A DNA stretch of 64,000 nt. Source: Herbaspirillum sp. meg3. GTDB taxonomy: Bacteria > Pseudomonadota > Gammaproteobacteria > Burkholderiales > Burkholderiaceae_D. Positions 24,666 to 34,026 of the stretch are shown here, piece by piece (the first letter of the stretch is position 1; each line of letters begins with the position of its first letter). Location: assembly GCF_002257565.1 (NCBI RefSeq), contig NZ_CP022736.1, forward strand, positions 3,844,001-3,908,000, in the 5' to 3' direction. The translations under genes were made by a program, and so were the position numbers. The notes beneath the pieces are model-generated. The model ran no database searches, had not been told where the DNA came from, and was given only the letters and a program-made list of their open reading frames with translations.

Positions 24666-25643
24666 TTAAGGCGCGCTGGCCTGATCGAGCTGAGCAATCG
24701 CGGCACCGTCCAATGACAACTGTGTCGCTTCGATCAGCGCATCCATCTGCGCCAGTGTCGTCGCGCTGGCAATCGGCGCCGTGATGCTGGGCCGCGCAAT
24801 CAGCCACGCCAATGCGACACTCGCGGGTGTGCTGCGGTAACGTTCGGCCACGGCATCAAGCGCATCAAGAATACGAAGACCGCGCGGATTGAGGTAGCTC
24901 TGTGTCTTGCCTCCGCGCGTGCTCTTGCCGAGATCTTTCTCCGAACGGTATTTGCCGCTGAGGAAACCGCTGGCCAGCGAGTAGTAATTGATGACGCCGA
25001 TTTTCTCCTTGAGGCAGTATTGCTCCAGATTGTTTTCGAAATCGGCACGGGAGTAGAGGTTGTATTCCGGCTGCAGCGTCTGGTAGAGCGGATAGCCATG
25101 TTCACGACTGATCTTGCGCGCTTGCTCCAATCGGTCTGCGCCGAAGTTGGAAGCCCCGATCAGACGTACCTTGCCTTGCTGGACCAGTTCGCCGTAGGTG
25201 TGCAGGGTTTCTTCCTGCGGCGTGTTCTTGTCATCGGTGTGCGACTGGTAGAGATCGATGTAGTCGGTTTGCAGACGCGTCAGTGAGTCTTCGACCGCAC
25301 GCTTGATGTAGGCGGGAGACAGGCCGATCTTGCCGTCACCCATGTCCATGCCGACCTTGGTAGCGATGACCAGCTTGTCGCGCCGGCCGCCTTGCTTGAT
25401 CCATTTACCGATGATGGTTTCGGACTCGCCGCCTTTGTTGCCGTTGGCCCAGCGCGAATACACGTCGGCGGTGTCGACCAGATTGAGGCCGGCGTCGATG
25501 AATTTGTCGAGCAGCGAAAACGAAGTCTGTTCGTCGGCGGTCCACCCGAAAACGTTGCCGCCGAATGCCAGCGGTGCGACTTCAATGGAAGAATTACCCA
25601 GAGTGCGATGTTGAATTTGCGTCTGTTTGCCGGTAGTAGCCAT
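24666..25643 (-). CDS. Aldo/keto reductase
   Basis: This gene encodes 325 residues from ATG 25643, with GGAG upstream. It has the TIM-barrel AKR fold with the catalytic tetrad visible as Asp and Tyr in VDTADVYSRW, Lys in IATKVGM and His in DLYQSHTDD. The NADPH-binding end reads SATTLAQMDALIEA. It is closest in style to the YajO/Tas-like group acting on aldehydes; the physiological substrate is unknown. Confidence 0.9.
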   Translation of the reverse strand: MATTGKQTQIQHRTLGNSSIEVAPLAFGGNVFGWTADEQTSFSLLDKFIDAGLNLVDTADVYSRWANGNKGGESETIIGKWIKQGGRRDKLVIATKVGMDMGDGKIGLSPAYIKRAVEDSLTRLQTDYIDLYQSHTDDKNTPQEETLHTYGELVQQGKVRLIGASNFGADRLEQARKISREHGYPLYQTLQPEYNLYSRADFENNLEQYCLKEKIGVINYYSLASGFLSGKYRSEKDLGKSTRGGKTQSYLNPRGLRILDALDAVAERYRSTPASVALAWLIARPSITAPIASATTLAQMDALIEATQLSLDGAAIAQLDQASAP

Positions 25644-25824
25644 TACGTCAATCTCCACGTGCTGTAGGGAAACAATCATTCTATGCGCTAACCGTTTTCG
25701 CTGCCGGAGGCCGCACGCTTTATACTGACAGCCTCGTCAGGAAGCTTGAGCCACTCCACGACTCTCTTGCGATCCTTTTACGTTCACGCGTTCATCGCCC
25801 TACTCTTCTTTCGTTCGTCCTCTG

Positions 25825-27498
25825 ATGGAAATTGTCTTCACCGTTTTAATTCTCCTGCTTGCGGTTGCCGTCTCCGGCGTGACTGCTCGCCTGGCCCCCT
25901 TCAAACTGCCGTTGCCGCTGTTCCAGATCGCTCTGGGTGCACTGCTGGCGCTGCCGCTGTTCGGCTTGCGCATCAGCTTCGACCCTGAACTGTTTATGCT
26001 GCTGTTCATTCCACCGTTGCTGTTTACTGACGGCTGGCGTATGCCCAAGCGCGAATTCTTCCGGCTGGCGCAACCGATCCTGGCGCTGGCGCTTGGACTG
26101 GTGCTGTTTACAGTGGTCGGCGTAGGTTACTTCATCCATTGGATGATTCCAGTGATCTCGCTACCGTCTGCCTTTGCGCTGGCGGCGGTACTATCACCGA
26201 CCGATGCCGTGGCAGTGGCGTCCATCATCGGCAAAGGCCGTCTGCCGCCCACCATGCAGCACGTGCTGGAAGGCGAAGCCCTGATGAATGACGCCTCCGG
26301 TCTGGTGGCGTTCAAGTTCGCGATTATTGCAGTGCTGTCGGGCACCTTCTCACCGCTTGATGCCGGCATCAGCTTTACGCTGATTTCCATCGGTGGTCTT
26401 GCGGTCGGTCTGATCGTGGCCTGGGGCTTTGGCCTGGTCCGGCGCAAGATCATCGAATGGAGCGGCGACGAGCCAGGCATCCAGGTCGTGCTGCTGTTGC
26501 TGATTCCGTTTACTGCCTACATCTTTGCCGAACACTTCGGCTTGTCCGGTATCTTGTCCGCGGTCGCAGCCGGCATGCTGATGCCGTATATCGAAACCGC
26601 CGGCGCCGAATCAGCCGCCACACGCATGCAAAGCCAGAGCATCCTGACCATGCTGGAGTTCGTCTTCAACGGCATGTCCTTCATCTTGCTGGGCTTGCAG
26701 TTGCCGGGCATCGTCAGCCTCGCGCATCTGGACGCCAAAGTCGCTGGCAACGTACCGGTGTGGCATTTGTTCGCGTATATCCTGGCGATCACCGTGGCGC
26801 TGATTGCGCTGCGCTTCACCTGGGTATGGTTTAACCTGCGTCTGCGCCGCTTCTCAGCCGCCGTGCGTGGCCAACGCGCCAGGCAACGCTACTTCGATGT
26901 GCGTCTGATCAGCATCACGTCGCTGGCCGGCGTGCGCGGTGCGATTACGCTGGCGGGCGTGATGTCGATCCCGCTGATGATGCCTAACGGCCATGCCTTT
27001 CCGGCACGCGATCTGCTGATTTTTCTGGCAACGGGCGTGATCGTGTGTTCACTGCTGGCCGGAAGCTTTTTATTGCCGTGGCTGCTGAAGGGACTCAAGC
27101 TCGACGCCGACAATGAACGCCGCCGCAATGAAGAGACCATGGCGCGTCTGCGGGTCTCGGAAGCGGCAGTGCGCAGCATTGAAGAGGCGCAGGAACGCAT
27201 GGGTGCGGACATGGATCAGGATGACCTGGCCTTGCTCACCGAAGTCAGCGGCAGCCTGCTGGCGACCTACCGCATGCGCATGGATGCCGAAAGCGGCACG
27301 GAAGAAACCCATCGCGTCGCCAATCGGTTCAAGCACTTTGAACGTGAGCTCCGGCTTGAAGCGATCCGCGCCGAACGTCGCGAAGTACATCACTTGCGCG
27401 CCGAGCAACAAATCAATGACGAGACTTTCATTGCCCTGATCAATCAGATCGATCTGGCGGAAACCTGGTTGATGGGATCGCTGAGCGCCTCACATTGA
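25825..27498 (+). CDS. CPA1-family Na+/H+ antiporter
   Basis: This gene encodes 557 residues. About twelve membrane helices fill the first ~410 residues, with the exchanger motifs AAVLSPTDAVAVASI and EGEALMNDASGLVAFKFA; the Asn-Asp pair is the ion-binding site. A cytoplasmic tail of ~150 residues, rich in charged helices, follows and probably regulates activity. It exchanges Na+ (or K+) for H+ in pH and salt homeostasis. The gene stands alone and ends at a strong terminator. Confidence 0.92.
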   Translation: MEIVFTVLILLLAVAVSGVTARLAPFKLPLPLFQIALGALLALPLFGLRISFDPELFMLLFIPPLLFTDGWRMPKREFFRLAQPILALALGLVLFTVVGVGYFIHWMIPVISLPSAFALAAVLSPTDAVAVASIIGKGRLPPTMQHVLEGEALMNDASGLVAFKFAIIAVLSGTFSPLDAGISFTLISIGGLAVGLIVAWGFGLVRRKIIEWSGDEPGIQVVLLLLIPFTAYIFAEHFGLSGILSAVAAGMLMPYIETAGAESAATRMQSQSILTMLEFVFNGMSFILLGLQLPGIVSLAHLDAKVAGNVPVWHLFAYILAITVALIALRFTWVWFNLRLRRFSAAVRGQRARQRYFDVRLISITSLAGVRGAITLAGVMSIPLMMPNGHAFPARDLLIFLATGVIVCSLLAGSFLLPWLLKGLKLDADNERRRNEETMARLRVSEAAVRSIEEAQERMGADMDQDDLALLTEVSGSLLATYRMRMDAESGTEETHRVANRFKHFERELRLEAIRAERREVHHLRAEQQINDETFIALINQIDLAETWLMGSLSASH

Positions 27499-27523
27499 AT
27501 TGGCAGCACCCGCAGTGGCAATA

Positions 27524-27560
27524 AAAAACGGCGTCATGCACATCGCATGACGCCGTTTTT
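27524..27560. terminator. Bidirectional intrinsic terminator
   Basis: AAAAACGGCGTCATGC (27524-27539) pairs perfectly with GCATGACGCCGTTTTT (27545-27560) around ACATC, between convergent antiporter and phosphoesterase genes. Confidence 0.93.
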
Positions 27561-27576
27561 ATTGATCGCTACAAAC

Positions 27577-29205
27577 TCAGTTCGCTTGCGACACCAAAGC
27601 GTTACTGAGGTCGCCGATAGGCTTGCCGCCGTTGGCCTGGATCGCCTTGTCGCGCAGCGTAATGCCGTCGAGCACCGGCAAGGACCAGCGGCGTGTAATG
27701 AAGCGCAGTACCGAGCTGGTGTCATACAAGCTATTGTCGACGTAGCCCTTCTTCGCATAAGGCGACACGATGATCGCCGGGATACGCGTACCCGGGCCCC
27801 ACTTGTCAGCCTTCGGCGGTGCGGCGTGATCCCAGAAGCCACCGTTTTCGTCATACGTCACAACGATCAGCATATGTTTCCATTGCGGGCTTTGGCGCAG
27901 CTTGTTGACCACGTCAGCGATGTGCGCGTCACCGGAAGCAACATCAGCATAACCCGCGTGCTGGTTCAGGTTGCCTTGCGGCTTGTAGAAAGTCACGGCA
28001 GGCAGTTTGCCCGCAGCAGCGTCTTGCAGGAAGCTGCTGTCGAAGTCCTTCAGGTGCTCGGCACGGTAAGCGGCGTTCTTGACCGGATCCATGTTGGCGA
28101 AGTAATTGAACGGCTGATGATGGAACTGGAAGTTCGGTGTCGGCGAGGCGAATTTACGATCGGTCTGGGCAGCCTTCGTCGTCGCGTTCCATGCACCGGC
28201 GTACCAGGCCCAGCTCACGCCTTTGTCGCTCAGGAGATCGCCGATGTTCTTTTGCGTTTGCGGAGGCAGAGTGGATGCGCTGTTTGGATCGGCATACAGC
28301 TTGGCGCTGTCGCCGGCAGGCGATGCGACATTGCTTGGCTGATAAGCCGGTTGCATGGTGTTGATGGCATAAGACATGCCGGCTGCATCAGGTGGCGTCA
28401 GAGTGCCGTCGTTGGCGTATTTCTGCGCGCCATCCAGTGTCGACTTCGGCGAAGTCGCAGCCGGTGTCAGGCGTACAAAGTTGCCATTGGCGTCGACGTC
28501 GATCTTGGAGATACCACCCTTGGCCGGTGACTTCTCGGCGTTCGGATATTGCGGTGTGCAGGCACAGATCAGGTATTGATGATTCTGGAAGGAACCGCCG
28601 AAGGAGCCCATGAAGAAGTTGTCGGCCAGCGTGTATTCTTTTGCCAGTTGCCACATCGCCATCTTGCTGCCGTCGTAGTAACCCATCGACAAACCACCGG
28701 CATCGGAATAGGTGGCGAACTTGTCGTTCTTGCCGCCGTTGATCTGCATCTGGTTATTGTAAAAACGGTGCACCAGATCGCGTGTGACCACATTGGCGTC
28801 AACCGCAAGTCCATCCTTGCCGTCGATCTGGAACGGCTTGTTTGGCAATCCGGCGGATTGCGCCTGTGTGACGACCCTGCTCTGCCCGGCTGCCGTCACA
28901 CCACCCCAGGTCGGCGGCAACACCGGTAACACGGCGCCGTCGACATCGACCTGCGGCAAGTAGACGCCACGGGAAGACGGGTTCACACCCGGAATGCCAT
29001 TGGCACCTGGGAACAGACCATACAAGGTATCGAAGCCGCGGTTTTCGGCGTAGATCACGACGACGGTGTCGATGCTGCGTACGGCCGCATCATCACCGGC
29101 GAGATTGGCATTGCCGCCGCAAGCGGCAAGACCGACTGCAACGGCTGCTGCGGTGAGGGACAAACGAAGTGGCTGTCGGAAAGACTGGCTGAATTGGGCA
29201 GGCAT
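27577..29205 (-). CDS. Phosphoesterase-family lipoprotein (phospholipase C / acid phosphatase type)
   Basis: This gene encodes 542 residues. The signal sequence ends in the lipobox GLAAC, so the protein should be lipid-anchored after Cys29. The mature part begins DTVVVIYAENRGFDTLYGLFPGANG, the metal/nucleophile region of the phosphoesterase family that includes phosphatidylcholine phospholipase C and AcpA. Late in the chain are IVVTYDENGGFWDH and RIPAIIVSPYAKKGYVD, which complete the metal site. It would hydrolyse phosphate esters in the periplasm or at the cell surface. Exact substrate unknown. It is divergent from the di-haem peroxidase. Confidence 0.88.
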   Translation of the reverse strand: MPAQFSQSFRQPLRLSLTAAAVAVGLAACGGNANLAGDDAAVRSIDTVVVIYAENRGFDTLYGLFPGANGIPGVNPSSRGVYLPQVDVDGAVLPVLPPTWGGVTAAGQSRVVTQAQSAGLPNKPFQIDGKDGLAVDANVVTRDLVHRFYNNQMQINGGKNDKFATYSDAGGLSMGYYDGSKMAMWQLAKEYTLADNFFMGSFGGSFQNHQYLICACTPQYPNAEKSPAKGGISKIDVDANGNFVRLTPAATSPKSTLDGAQKYANDGTLTPPDAAGMSYAINTMQPAYQPSNVASPAGDSAKLYADPNSASTLPPQTQKNIGDLLSDKGVSWAWYAGAWNATTKAAQTDRKFASPTPNFQFHHQPFNYFANMDPVKNAAYRAEHLKDFDSSFLQDAAAGKLPAVTFYKPQGNLNQHAGYADVASGDAHIADVVNKLRQSPQWKHMLIVVTYDENGGFWDHAAPPKADKWGPGTRIPAIIVSPYAKKGYVDNSLYDTSSVLRFITRRWSLPVLDGITLRDKAIQANGGKPIGDLSNALVSQAN

Positions 29206-29357
29206 GGATATTCTCTTTTTATCGGAACGGCAGAGGAGGAAATAGCCGGTATGCTATCCAGCAAATATAACCACAAAATGACACGATGGCGACCCCGCCG
29301 CGCCGCATGGTGCGGCCTCTTCACATTTTCGTCATATTGTCCTGCTAACCTGCGCGC

Positions 29358-30638
29358 ATGAAATCCCTGTATCTTGTCGCCGCCGTCACGGCCGCTCTCG
29401 CCCTCGCCGCCCTGTATTTCGACAGCCAGTCGCCTGTTGTGGCCGCTGCAGCCGGTTCTGCAAGCGCGCCCGCCTATGCCAACGCCGCTTATGCGCCTCA
29501 ACCGGGACGACGCCCGAGCGTGGAAGAAATGACCGCGCTGGGCCGCACCATGTTTTTTGACCCTTCATTGTCAGGATCCGGTCAGCAATCCTGCGCAACT
29601 TGTCATAGTCCGGATCATGCTTTCGGTCCGCCAAATGATCTGTCGGTGCAGCTTGGCGGTAAGGAGATGAAGACCGTCGGCACGCGCGCGGTGCCGTCGC
29701 TGCGTTATGGGCAGAATGTGCCGCCTTTCAGCGAACATTTCCATGACGATGATGGCGACGACAGCATTGATGCCGGCCCGACCGGCGGCCGCACTTGGGA
29801 CGGCCGCGCCGATTCCGCACACGATCAGGCGCGAATCCCGCTGCTATCGGCGCACGAGATGGCAAACACCGACGCAGCGGATGTGGTCGCCAAACTGAAA
29901 CGTGCGCCCTATGCCCCGCAGTTCAAGGCGACCTTCGGCGAGACGATTTTTGATAATACCGATCGCGCTTTCCAAGCGGCCTTGATGGCATTGGAAGTGT
30001 TCCAGGAAAGCCCTGCCGATTTTTATCCTTACAGCAGCAAGTACGATGCTTATCTGCGCAAGCAGACGACATTGAGTGCGCAAGAATTGCGTGGTCTGGA
30101 ATTGTTCAATGAGCCGACCAAGGGCAATTGCGCCTCCTGCCATCTGAGCGAGATCCTGCCCAATGGCGCCTTCCCGCAATTCACCGACTACGGACTGATT
30201 GCCGTGGGCGTGCCGCGCAACAAGAAGATTCCCGCCAATGCCGATCCGCGCTATTACGACTTTGGCCTGTGCGGCCCCGAGCGTACCGACTTCAAGGACA
30301 AGCCGGAGTATTGCGGCCTGTTCAAGACACCCACCTTGCGCAACATTGCGCTGCGCCAGACCTTCTTCCACAATGGCGTCTTTCACACGCTGCAAGAGGT
30401 CATGGAATTCTACGTCCAGCGTGACACCAATCCTGAGAAATGGTATCCACGCAATCGCGACGGCAGTGTCCGCAAATTCGACGACCTGCTGCCGGAGCAT
30501 TTTTCCAATGTGAACATGGAACCGCCATTCGATCGTAAACCGGGTGACAAGCCGGCGCTCAACGATGCGGAGATCAAGGATGTGATTGCATTTTTAAAGA
30601 CGCTGACGGATGGCTATACGCCTGAGACGAAACAGTGA
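29358..30638 (+). CDS. Di-haem cytochrome c peroxidase (CcpA/MauG family)
   Basis: This gene encodes 426 residues. An N-terminal signal/anchor is followed by a proline-rich spacer and two c-type haem sites: Cys79-Ala-Thr-Cys82-His83 and Cys258-Ala-Ser-Cys261-His262. Between them lies the usual TWDGRA region, and the last part has TPTLRNIALRQTFFHNG. Periplasmic enzymes of this type reduce hydrogen peroxide with electrons from cytochrome c, or carry out MauG-like oxidations. A terminator follows 71 bases after the stop. Confidence 0.93.
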   Translation: MKSLYLVAAVTAALALAALYFDSQSPVVAAAAGSASAPAYANAAYAPQPGRRPSVEEMTALGRTMFFDPSLSGSGQQSCATCHSPDHAFGPPNDLSVQLGGKEMKTVGTRAVPSLRYGQNVPPFSEHFHDDDGDDSIDAGPTGGRTWDGRADSAHDQARIPLLSAHEMANTDAADVVAKLKRAPYAPQFKATFGETIFDNTDRAFQAALMALEVFQESPADFYPYSSKYDAYLRKQTTLSAQELRGLELFNEPTKGNCASCHLSEILPNGAFPQFTDYGLIAVGVPRNKKIPANADPRYYDFGLCGPERTDFKDKPEYCGLFKTPTLRNIALRQTFFHNGVFHTLQEVMEFYVQRDTNPEKWYPRNRDGSVRKFDDLLPEHFSNVNMEPPFDRKPGDKPALNDAEIKDVIAFLKTLTDGYTPETKQ

Positions 30639-30709
30639 GAGCGGGACTCTACAGTGACTGATCAATAAAGCGAGACGAACAGTTCTGTTACGAAGCTGCG
30701 TAAACGACA

Positions 30710-30732
30710 AAAACCCGCTATGAGCGGGTTTT
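30710..30732. terminator. Intrinsic terminator
   Basis: AAAACCCGCT, loop ATG, AGCGGGTTTT followed by more T, between the peroxidase gene and the small convergent gene; usable in both directions. Confidence 0.9.
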
Positions 30733-30768
30733 TCGTTTCATGCGACAACAACGACTTGCGGTGACGAA

Positions 30769-31005
30769 TCAGGCAGTTGTGCTGATCGTGGTACCGATGA
30801 CTTCGCCGTTGGAGTTGCGCGAGGACTGAGTTGCTTGTGCCTGGCGCGCAGCTTCTGCACGCTGCTCATCAAGTTTGCGCTGTGCGTTTTCTTGATCCTG
30901 ACGAGCCTGCAACGCACGCGCGTTGTCGAGATTGGTTACCGATGGGCCGGAGTTAGGGGAGCTGGATACAGCGCCAGGAGAGCTGGCAGTAATTGCGACG
31001 TCCAT
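30769..31005 (-). CDS. Small coiled-coil protein, unknown
   Basis: This ORF encodes 78 residues from ATG 31005, with AAGGTGA upstream; two further in-frame codons upstream are less likely starts. A Ser/Pro-rich N-terminal third is followed by a strongly charged helix (LDNARALQARQDQENAQRKL and on to about residue 62) and a Thr-rich end. There is no signal peptide. The composition suggests a cytoplasmic helical oligomer. I do not recognise the family. It has its own terminator and ribosome site. Confidence 0.65.
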   Translation of the reverse strand: MDVAITASSPGAVSSSPNSGPSVTNLDNARALQARQDQENAQRKLDEQRAEAARQAQATQSSRNSNGEVIGTTISTTA

Positions 31006-31199
31006 AAAATCACCTTTCAATACCTGGGAACATAGTAGGAGTCCGGCGTCGAAATGTGCGGACTAGTGAACATCTTACACCTTTAGAACAGCTTGCCAAG
31101 CTACGGAAGCGTTTGCTTACAAAGCCTGGTTGCCGTCACGACAACTTGGCAGAAAATCCCGCCATGCCTCGCTGACAACGAATATTAGCTGAGCGGCAA

Positions 31200-32003
31200 T
31201 CAATGACAATCAGGAACATTCTGATCCAGGTAAACCTCGAAGGCGACGTTGTTGACCCACTTCTTTCTGAGCTCGGCCCAGAAGCCGCCCGCAGCCCAGT
31301 CTGCGCTTGCCTGTTTCAGATAAGAAATTGATTTTGCGTCATCAGCACGCACCGCAAACACCAGCGTCTGACGGCTTTGCACCGGCAGGCGTGCAGAAAA
31401 CTTTTTCCATTCCGGCAACTTCAGCAAATCGTTGAGCATGGTGTCGTCATGCACGGCGGCATCACACGCACCGATGCGTAAAGACAACAGCGAGTCGGCT
31501 GGCGCGCGTTGCACTTTTTCGATCGCGCCGTATTTGGCTGCGAGCTTGCCGACATAGGCGCCACCTTCGGACAGACACACGGTGCGGCCCTTCAACTGTT
31601 CCCAGCTTTTGATATCGGTGTCGCTGCGCATGATCGCCATCGCTCCGACGCTGTAGCCGGTCGGGATGGTGCTCACCCCGGCGTCTCGGCGCAAGGCGTC
31701 GTTATCGTCGAGCAGCGTCAGCACCACATCGGCGCGTCCCGATTTGATCCATTGTGCGGCAGTACCGCTGTCTGTTTTAGGCGTACCGAGTTTGAGCTTG
31801 AGGCGCTTGCCGAGATCTTCGATCAGTATCGACTCGGGACTTTCCGGCGTGCGGAATTTGGCGCCGGCGACATAGACCGGCAAGGGATACGACATGCCCG
31901 CCACCAGCGTGCCGCGTTGCCGCGCAGCGTCGATGCCGCTGTCGGCTGCATGCGCCGATGCAAGCAAGGACGCGGACAACAATACGGAAGCAGCGAATTT
32001 CAT
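31200..32003 (-). CDS. Family-3 type periplasmic binding protein
   Basis: This gene encodes 267 residues with signal peptide ending ASAHA|ADSGID. The RQRGTLVAGMSYPLPVY opening and the GRTVCLSEGGAYVGKLAA segment are those of the amino-acid type (PBPb) binding-protein fold. A C-terminal Cys pair may form a disulfide. It starts 18 bases after the permease gene. It is therefore a second, unrelated binding protein in an operon that already encodes an NMT1-type one. It may be an accessory receptor or sensor. Ligand unknown. Confidence 0.8.
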   Translation of the reverse strand: MKFAASVLLSASLLASAHAADSGIDAARQRGTLVAGMSYPLPVYVAGAKFRTPESPESILIEDLGKRLKLKLGTPKTDSGTAAQWIKSGRADVVLTLLDDNDALRRDAGVSTIPTGYSVGAMAIMRSDTDIKSWEQLKGRTVCLSEGGAYVGKLAAKYGAIEKVQRAPADSLLSLRIGACDAAVHDDTMLNDLLKLPEWKKFSARLPVQSRQTLVFAVRADDAKSISYLKQASADWAAGGFWAELRKKWVNNVAFEVYLDQNVPDCH

Positions 32004-32021
32004 GACGGCATGTTCGTGTGA

Positions 32022-32795
32022 TCAAACGTACTGATAGCGCAGCAAACGGTGCTTGAGATTCTCAAGAATCACCTGATCGATCAGCGCTGCCAAAATTGCA
32101 ATGGCGAGGATGTTGGTCATCACCCCAACCATGTCGGCGGTCTCGCCGGAATACGCCAGCGTGCGGCCGAGGCCCTTGCCAAAACCAACCAGCATCTCCG
32201 CAGAGATCAGCGCGCGCCACGCATTGCCGAAGGCCAGCTGCGCACCGGTGATCAGCTCAGGCATGACCGCCGGCAGATACACGCGGCGCAACATACCCCA
32301 GCGCGACGCACCCATGACGCGTGCTGCGGATACATGCACTTGCTGCACACTCTCGGTCGCGTTCATCACCGACAAGGCCGCCGGGAAGAAAGCTGCAATC
32401 GCCACCACCACGATGATCGGCAGATTGCCGAAGCCCATCAGGATCAGAAACAACGGCACCCAAGCGATCGATGGAATCGATTGCAAAATGATGATGGCCG
32501 ACTTCAGTACTTCACGGAAGAAGAACAGCACCGCACCGATCAGACCGAAGCCGATACCGAACAGCAGCGCCGCGCCGTAACCACCGCCCAGACGGGTGAG
32601 ACTGCCCCACAATGCAGTACGGAAAGCAGGCGCCTGAATCTCTTCCCACAACCGCGCGAGCACCGTCGGCACGCCCGGCATCAGAAAGTCCGGCAAGGAC
32701 CACGCAGCGATCTGCCACATCAACAAAATGAAAGCGATCGCCAACACCATGGCGAGCTTTTTACGATAACCGGTAACGCGACGCTGAGAGCTCAT
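32022..32795 (-). CDS. ABC transporter permease, SsuC/TauC type
   Basis: This 257-residue inner-membrane protein has six predicted helices and the EAA loop VHVSAARVMGASRWGMLRRV. The family imports sulfonates, taurine, nitrate or thiamine precursors. It belongs with the ATPase and NMT1-type binding protein upstream, although 208 bases containing a structured repeat separate it from them. Confidence 0.88.
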   Translation of the reverse strand: MSSQRRVTGYRKKLAMVLAIAFILLMWQIAAWSLPDFLMPGVPTVLARLWEEIQAPAFRTALWGSLTRLGGGYGAALLFGIGFGLIGAVLFFFREVLKSAIIILQSIPSIAWVPLFLILMGFGNLPIIVVVAIAAFFPAALSVMNATESVQQVHVSAARVMGASRWGMLRRVYLPAVMPELITGAQLAFGNAWRALISAEMLVGFGKGLGRTLAYSGETADMVGVMTNILAIAILAALIDQVILENLKHRLLRYQYV

Positions 32796-32881
32796 AAATT
32801 AGAACTGAGTAGAAATGCAATGGCCGACGAAGTCGTCGGCCTGAATCGAAACTATGCTTTTGTGAAAATTACTGAAGAACC

Positions 32882-33001
32882 ATCGCGGATCAGCAAGCGT
32901 AGCGAGCCGGTCAAGTTTGCGTCGAGAAGCGGAGCCGTACGGATGTACGGTGAGCATCGCAGACGCAAAATTGGCCGGCGCAGTAGCTTGATGACCGCGA
33001 T
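32882..33001. repeat. GTAC-cored hairpin repeat, second type, inside an ABC operon
   Basis: Imperfect inverted arms (32882-32923 and 32962-33001) share ATCGCGG...CAAGC, GCCGG and TTTTGCGTC or TTTGCGTC segments. The centre reads GCCGTACGGATGTACGGTGA. It resembles the repeats at 8314 and 48608 in having two GTAC blocks a few bases apart, but its outer sequence differs. Next to it GGCCGACGA-AG-TCGTCGGCC (32822-32841) is a separate perfect 9-bp hairpin. The two lie between the binding-protein stop and the permease start. Confidence 0.65.
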
Positions 33002-33003
33002 TA

Positions 33004-34026
33004 TTACAACTTGCGGTCTTTTTGCCAGGATAGATCTACGATGCTGCGCACTTCAAACGGCTTGCCGTCCTTGGTCTTCAGCGAACCCTGTGCTTGCAGG
33101 ATGTCGGCGATTTCCTGCATGCGGTTCTGCTCCTTGTCGTTCAGCTTGGCATTGAAGGTCTGGCTTTTGATGGCATCGCGGATCACGTCTTCGCGCAGCA
33201 TCTCGCCATGCTTCAGCGTCTTCAGTGTCGGCTCGGCGATGAAGTAGCCGGCGATCAGCTTGGCGGCCTCGGCCGGTTTCTTCTTCAGCAGTTCGATCGC
33301 GTCACGTTGTGCATCGAGCGACTTCCAGACGGCGGCGCGACGGTTCTTCAGCGTTTCGCCGGAGGTGATCACGACCATGCAGGGGAAAGGCCAGACTTCG
33401 CCGATTTCATAGATTTGCTTGACCGGTGCGATCAGTTGCGCAATGCGTGCTTGCGGCTCGAACAGGAAGGCGGCATCGACGCGCTTGCCGACCAGCGACT
33501 GCACGGCAACTTGCGGGCTGACGCCGAGCACATTGACATCGTCCGGCTTCAGTCCGGCATCACGGAACACGACACCCTTCAACACCACATCAGCAGTACT
33601 GCCTTCGGCTTGCGAGGCCAGGTTCTTGCCCTTCAGATCGGCGACTTTGTTGATGTGCGCATCTTCGCGCGCGACGATGGCGTGATAGCCGAGTTGCGCG
33701 CCGCTGACGACTTTGAGGTCTGCGCCTTTGGAAGCCCAGGCCACTGCATTGGTGAAACCAAACACGCCGCTGTCGAGCTGGCCGCCGACGATGGCTTTGA
33801 TCAGGTCGGTGCCGGACTTGAATTCGATCAGCTCGACGTCGAGGCCGTATTTCTTGTACAGACCCGCTTCATAGGCGGCCATCGCTTGCGCATCGTCCAT
33901 GACGCGCAGATAGCCGATCTTGAATTTTTCCAGCGCCATCGCCGGTGTGGAAAACACCAAGGCAGCCAATGCTGTGAATGCCAGCAGCGACAAACGTTTC
34001 AACGCCGATTTCATTGCCAATCTCAT
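33004..34026 (-). CDS. NMT1/SsuA-type ABC binding protein
   Basis: This gene encodes 340 residues with signal peptide ending FSTPAMA. The mature part has the SsuA/NMT1 pattern (FKIGYLRVMDDAQAMAAYEAG, then GTDLIKAIVGGQLDSGVFG). The ATG at 34026 overlaps the ATPase stop as ATGA, which supports this start and translational coupling. Likely ligands are sulfonates, nitrate-like anions or pyrimidine/thiamine precursors; the sequence does not decide. Confidence 0.88.
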   Translation of the reverse strand: MRLAMKSALKRLSLLAFTALAALVFSTPAMALEKFKIGYLRVMDDAQAMAAYEAGLYKKYGLDVELIEFKSGTDLIKAIVGGQLDSGVFGFTNAVAWASKGADLKVVSGAQLGYHAIVAREDAHINKVADLKGKNLASQAEGSTADVVLKGVVFRDAGLKPDDVNVLGVSPQVAVQSLVGKRVDAAFLFEPQARIAQLIAPVKQIYEIGEVWPFPCMVVITSGETLKNRRAAVWKSLDAQRDAIELLKKKPAEAAKLIAGYFIAEPTLKTLKHGEMLREDVIRDAIKSQTFNAKLNDKEQNRMQEIADILQAQGSLKTKDGKPFEVRSIVDLSWQKDRKL

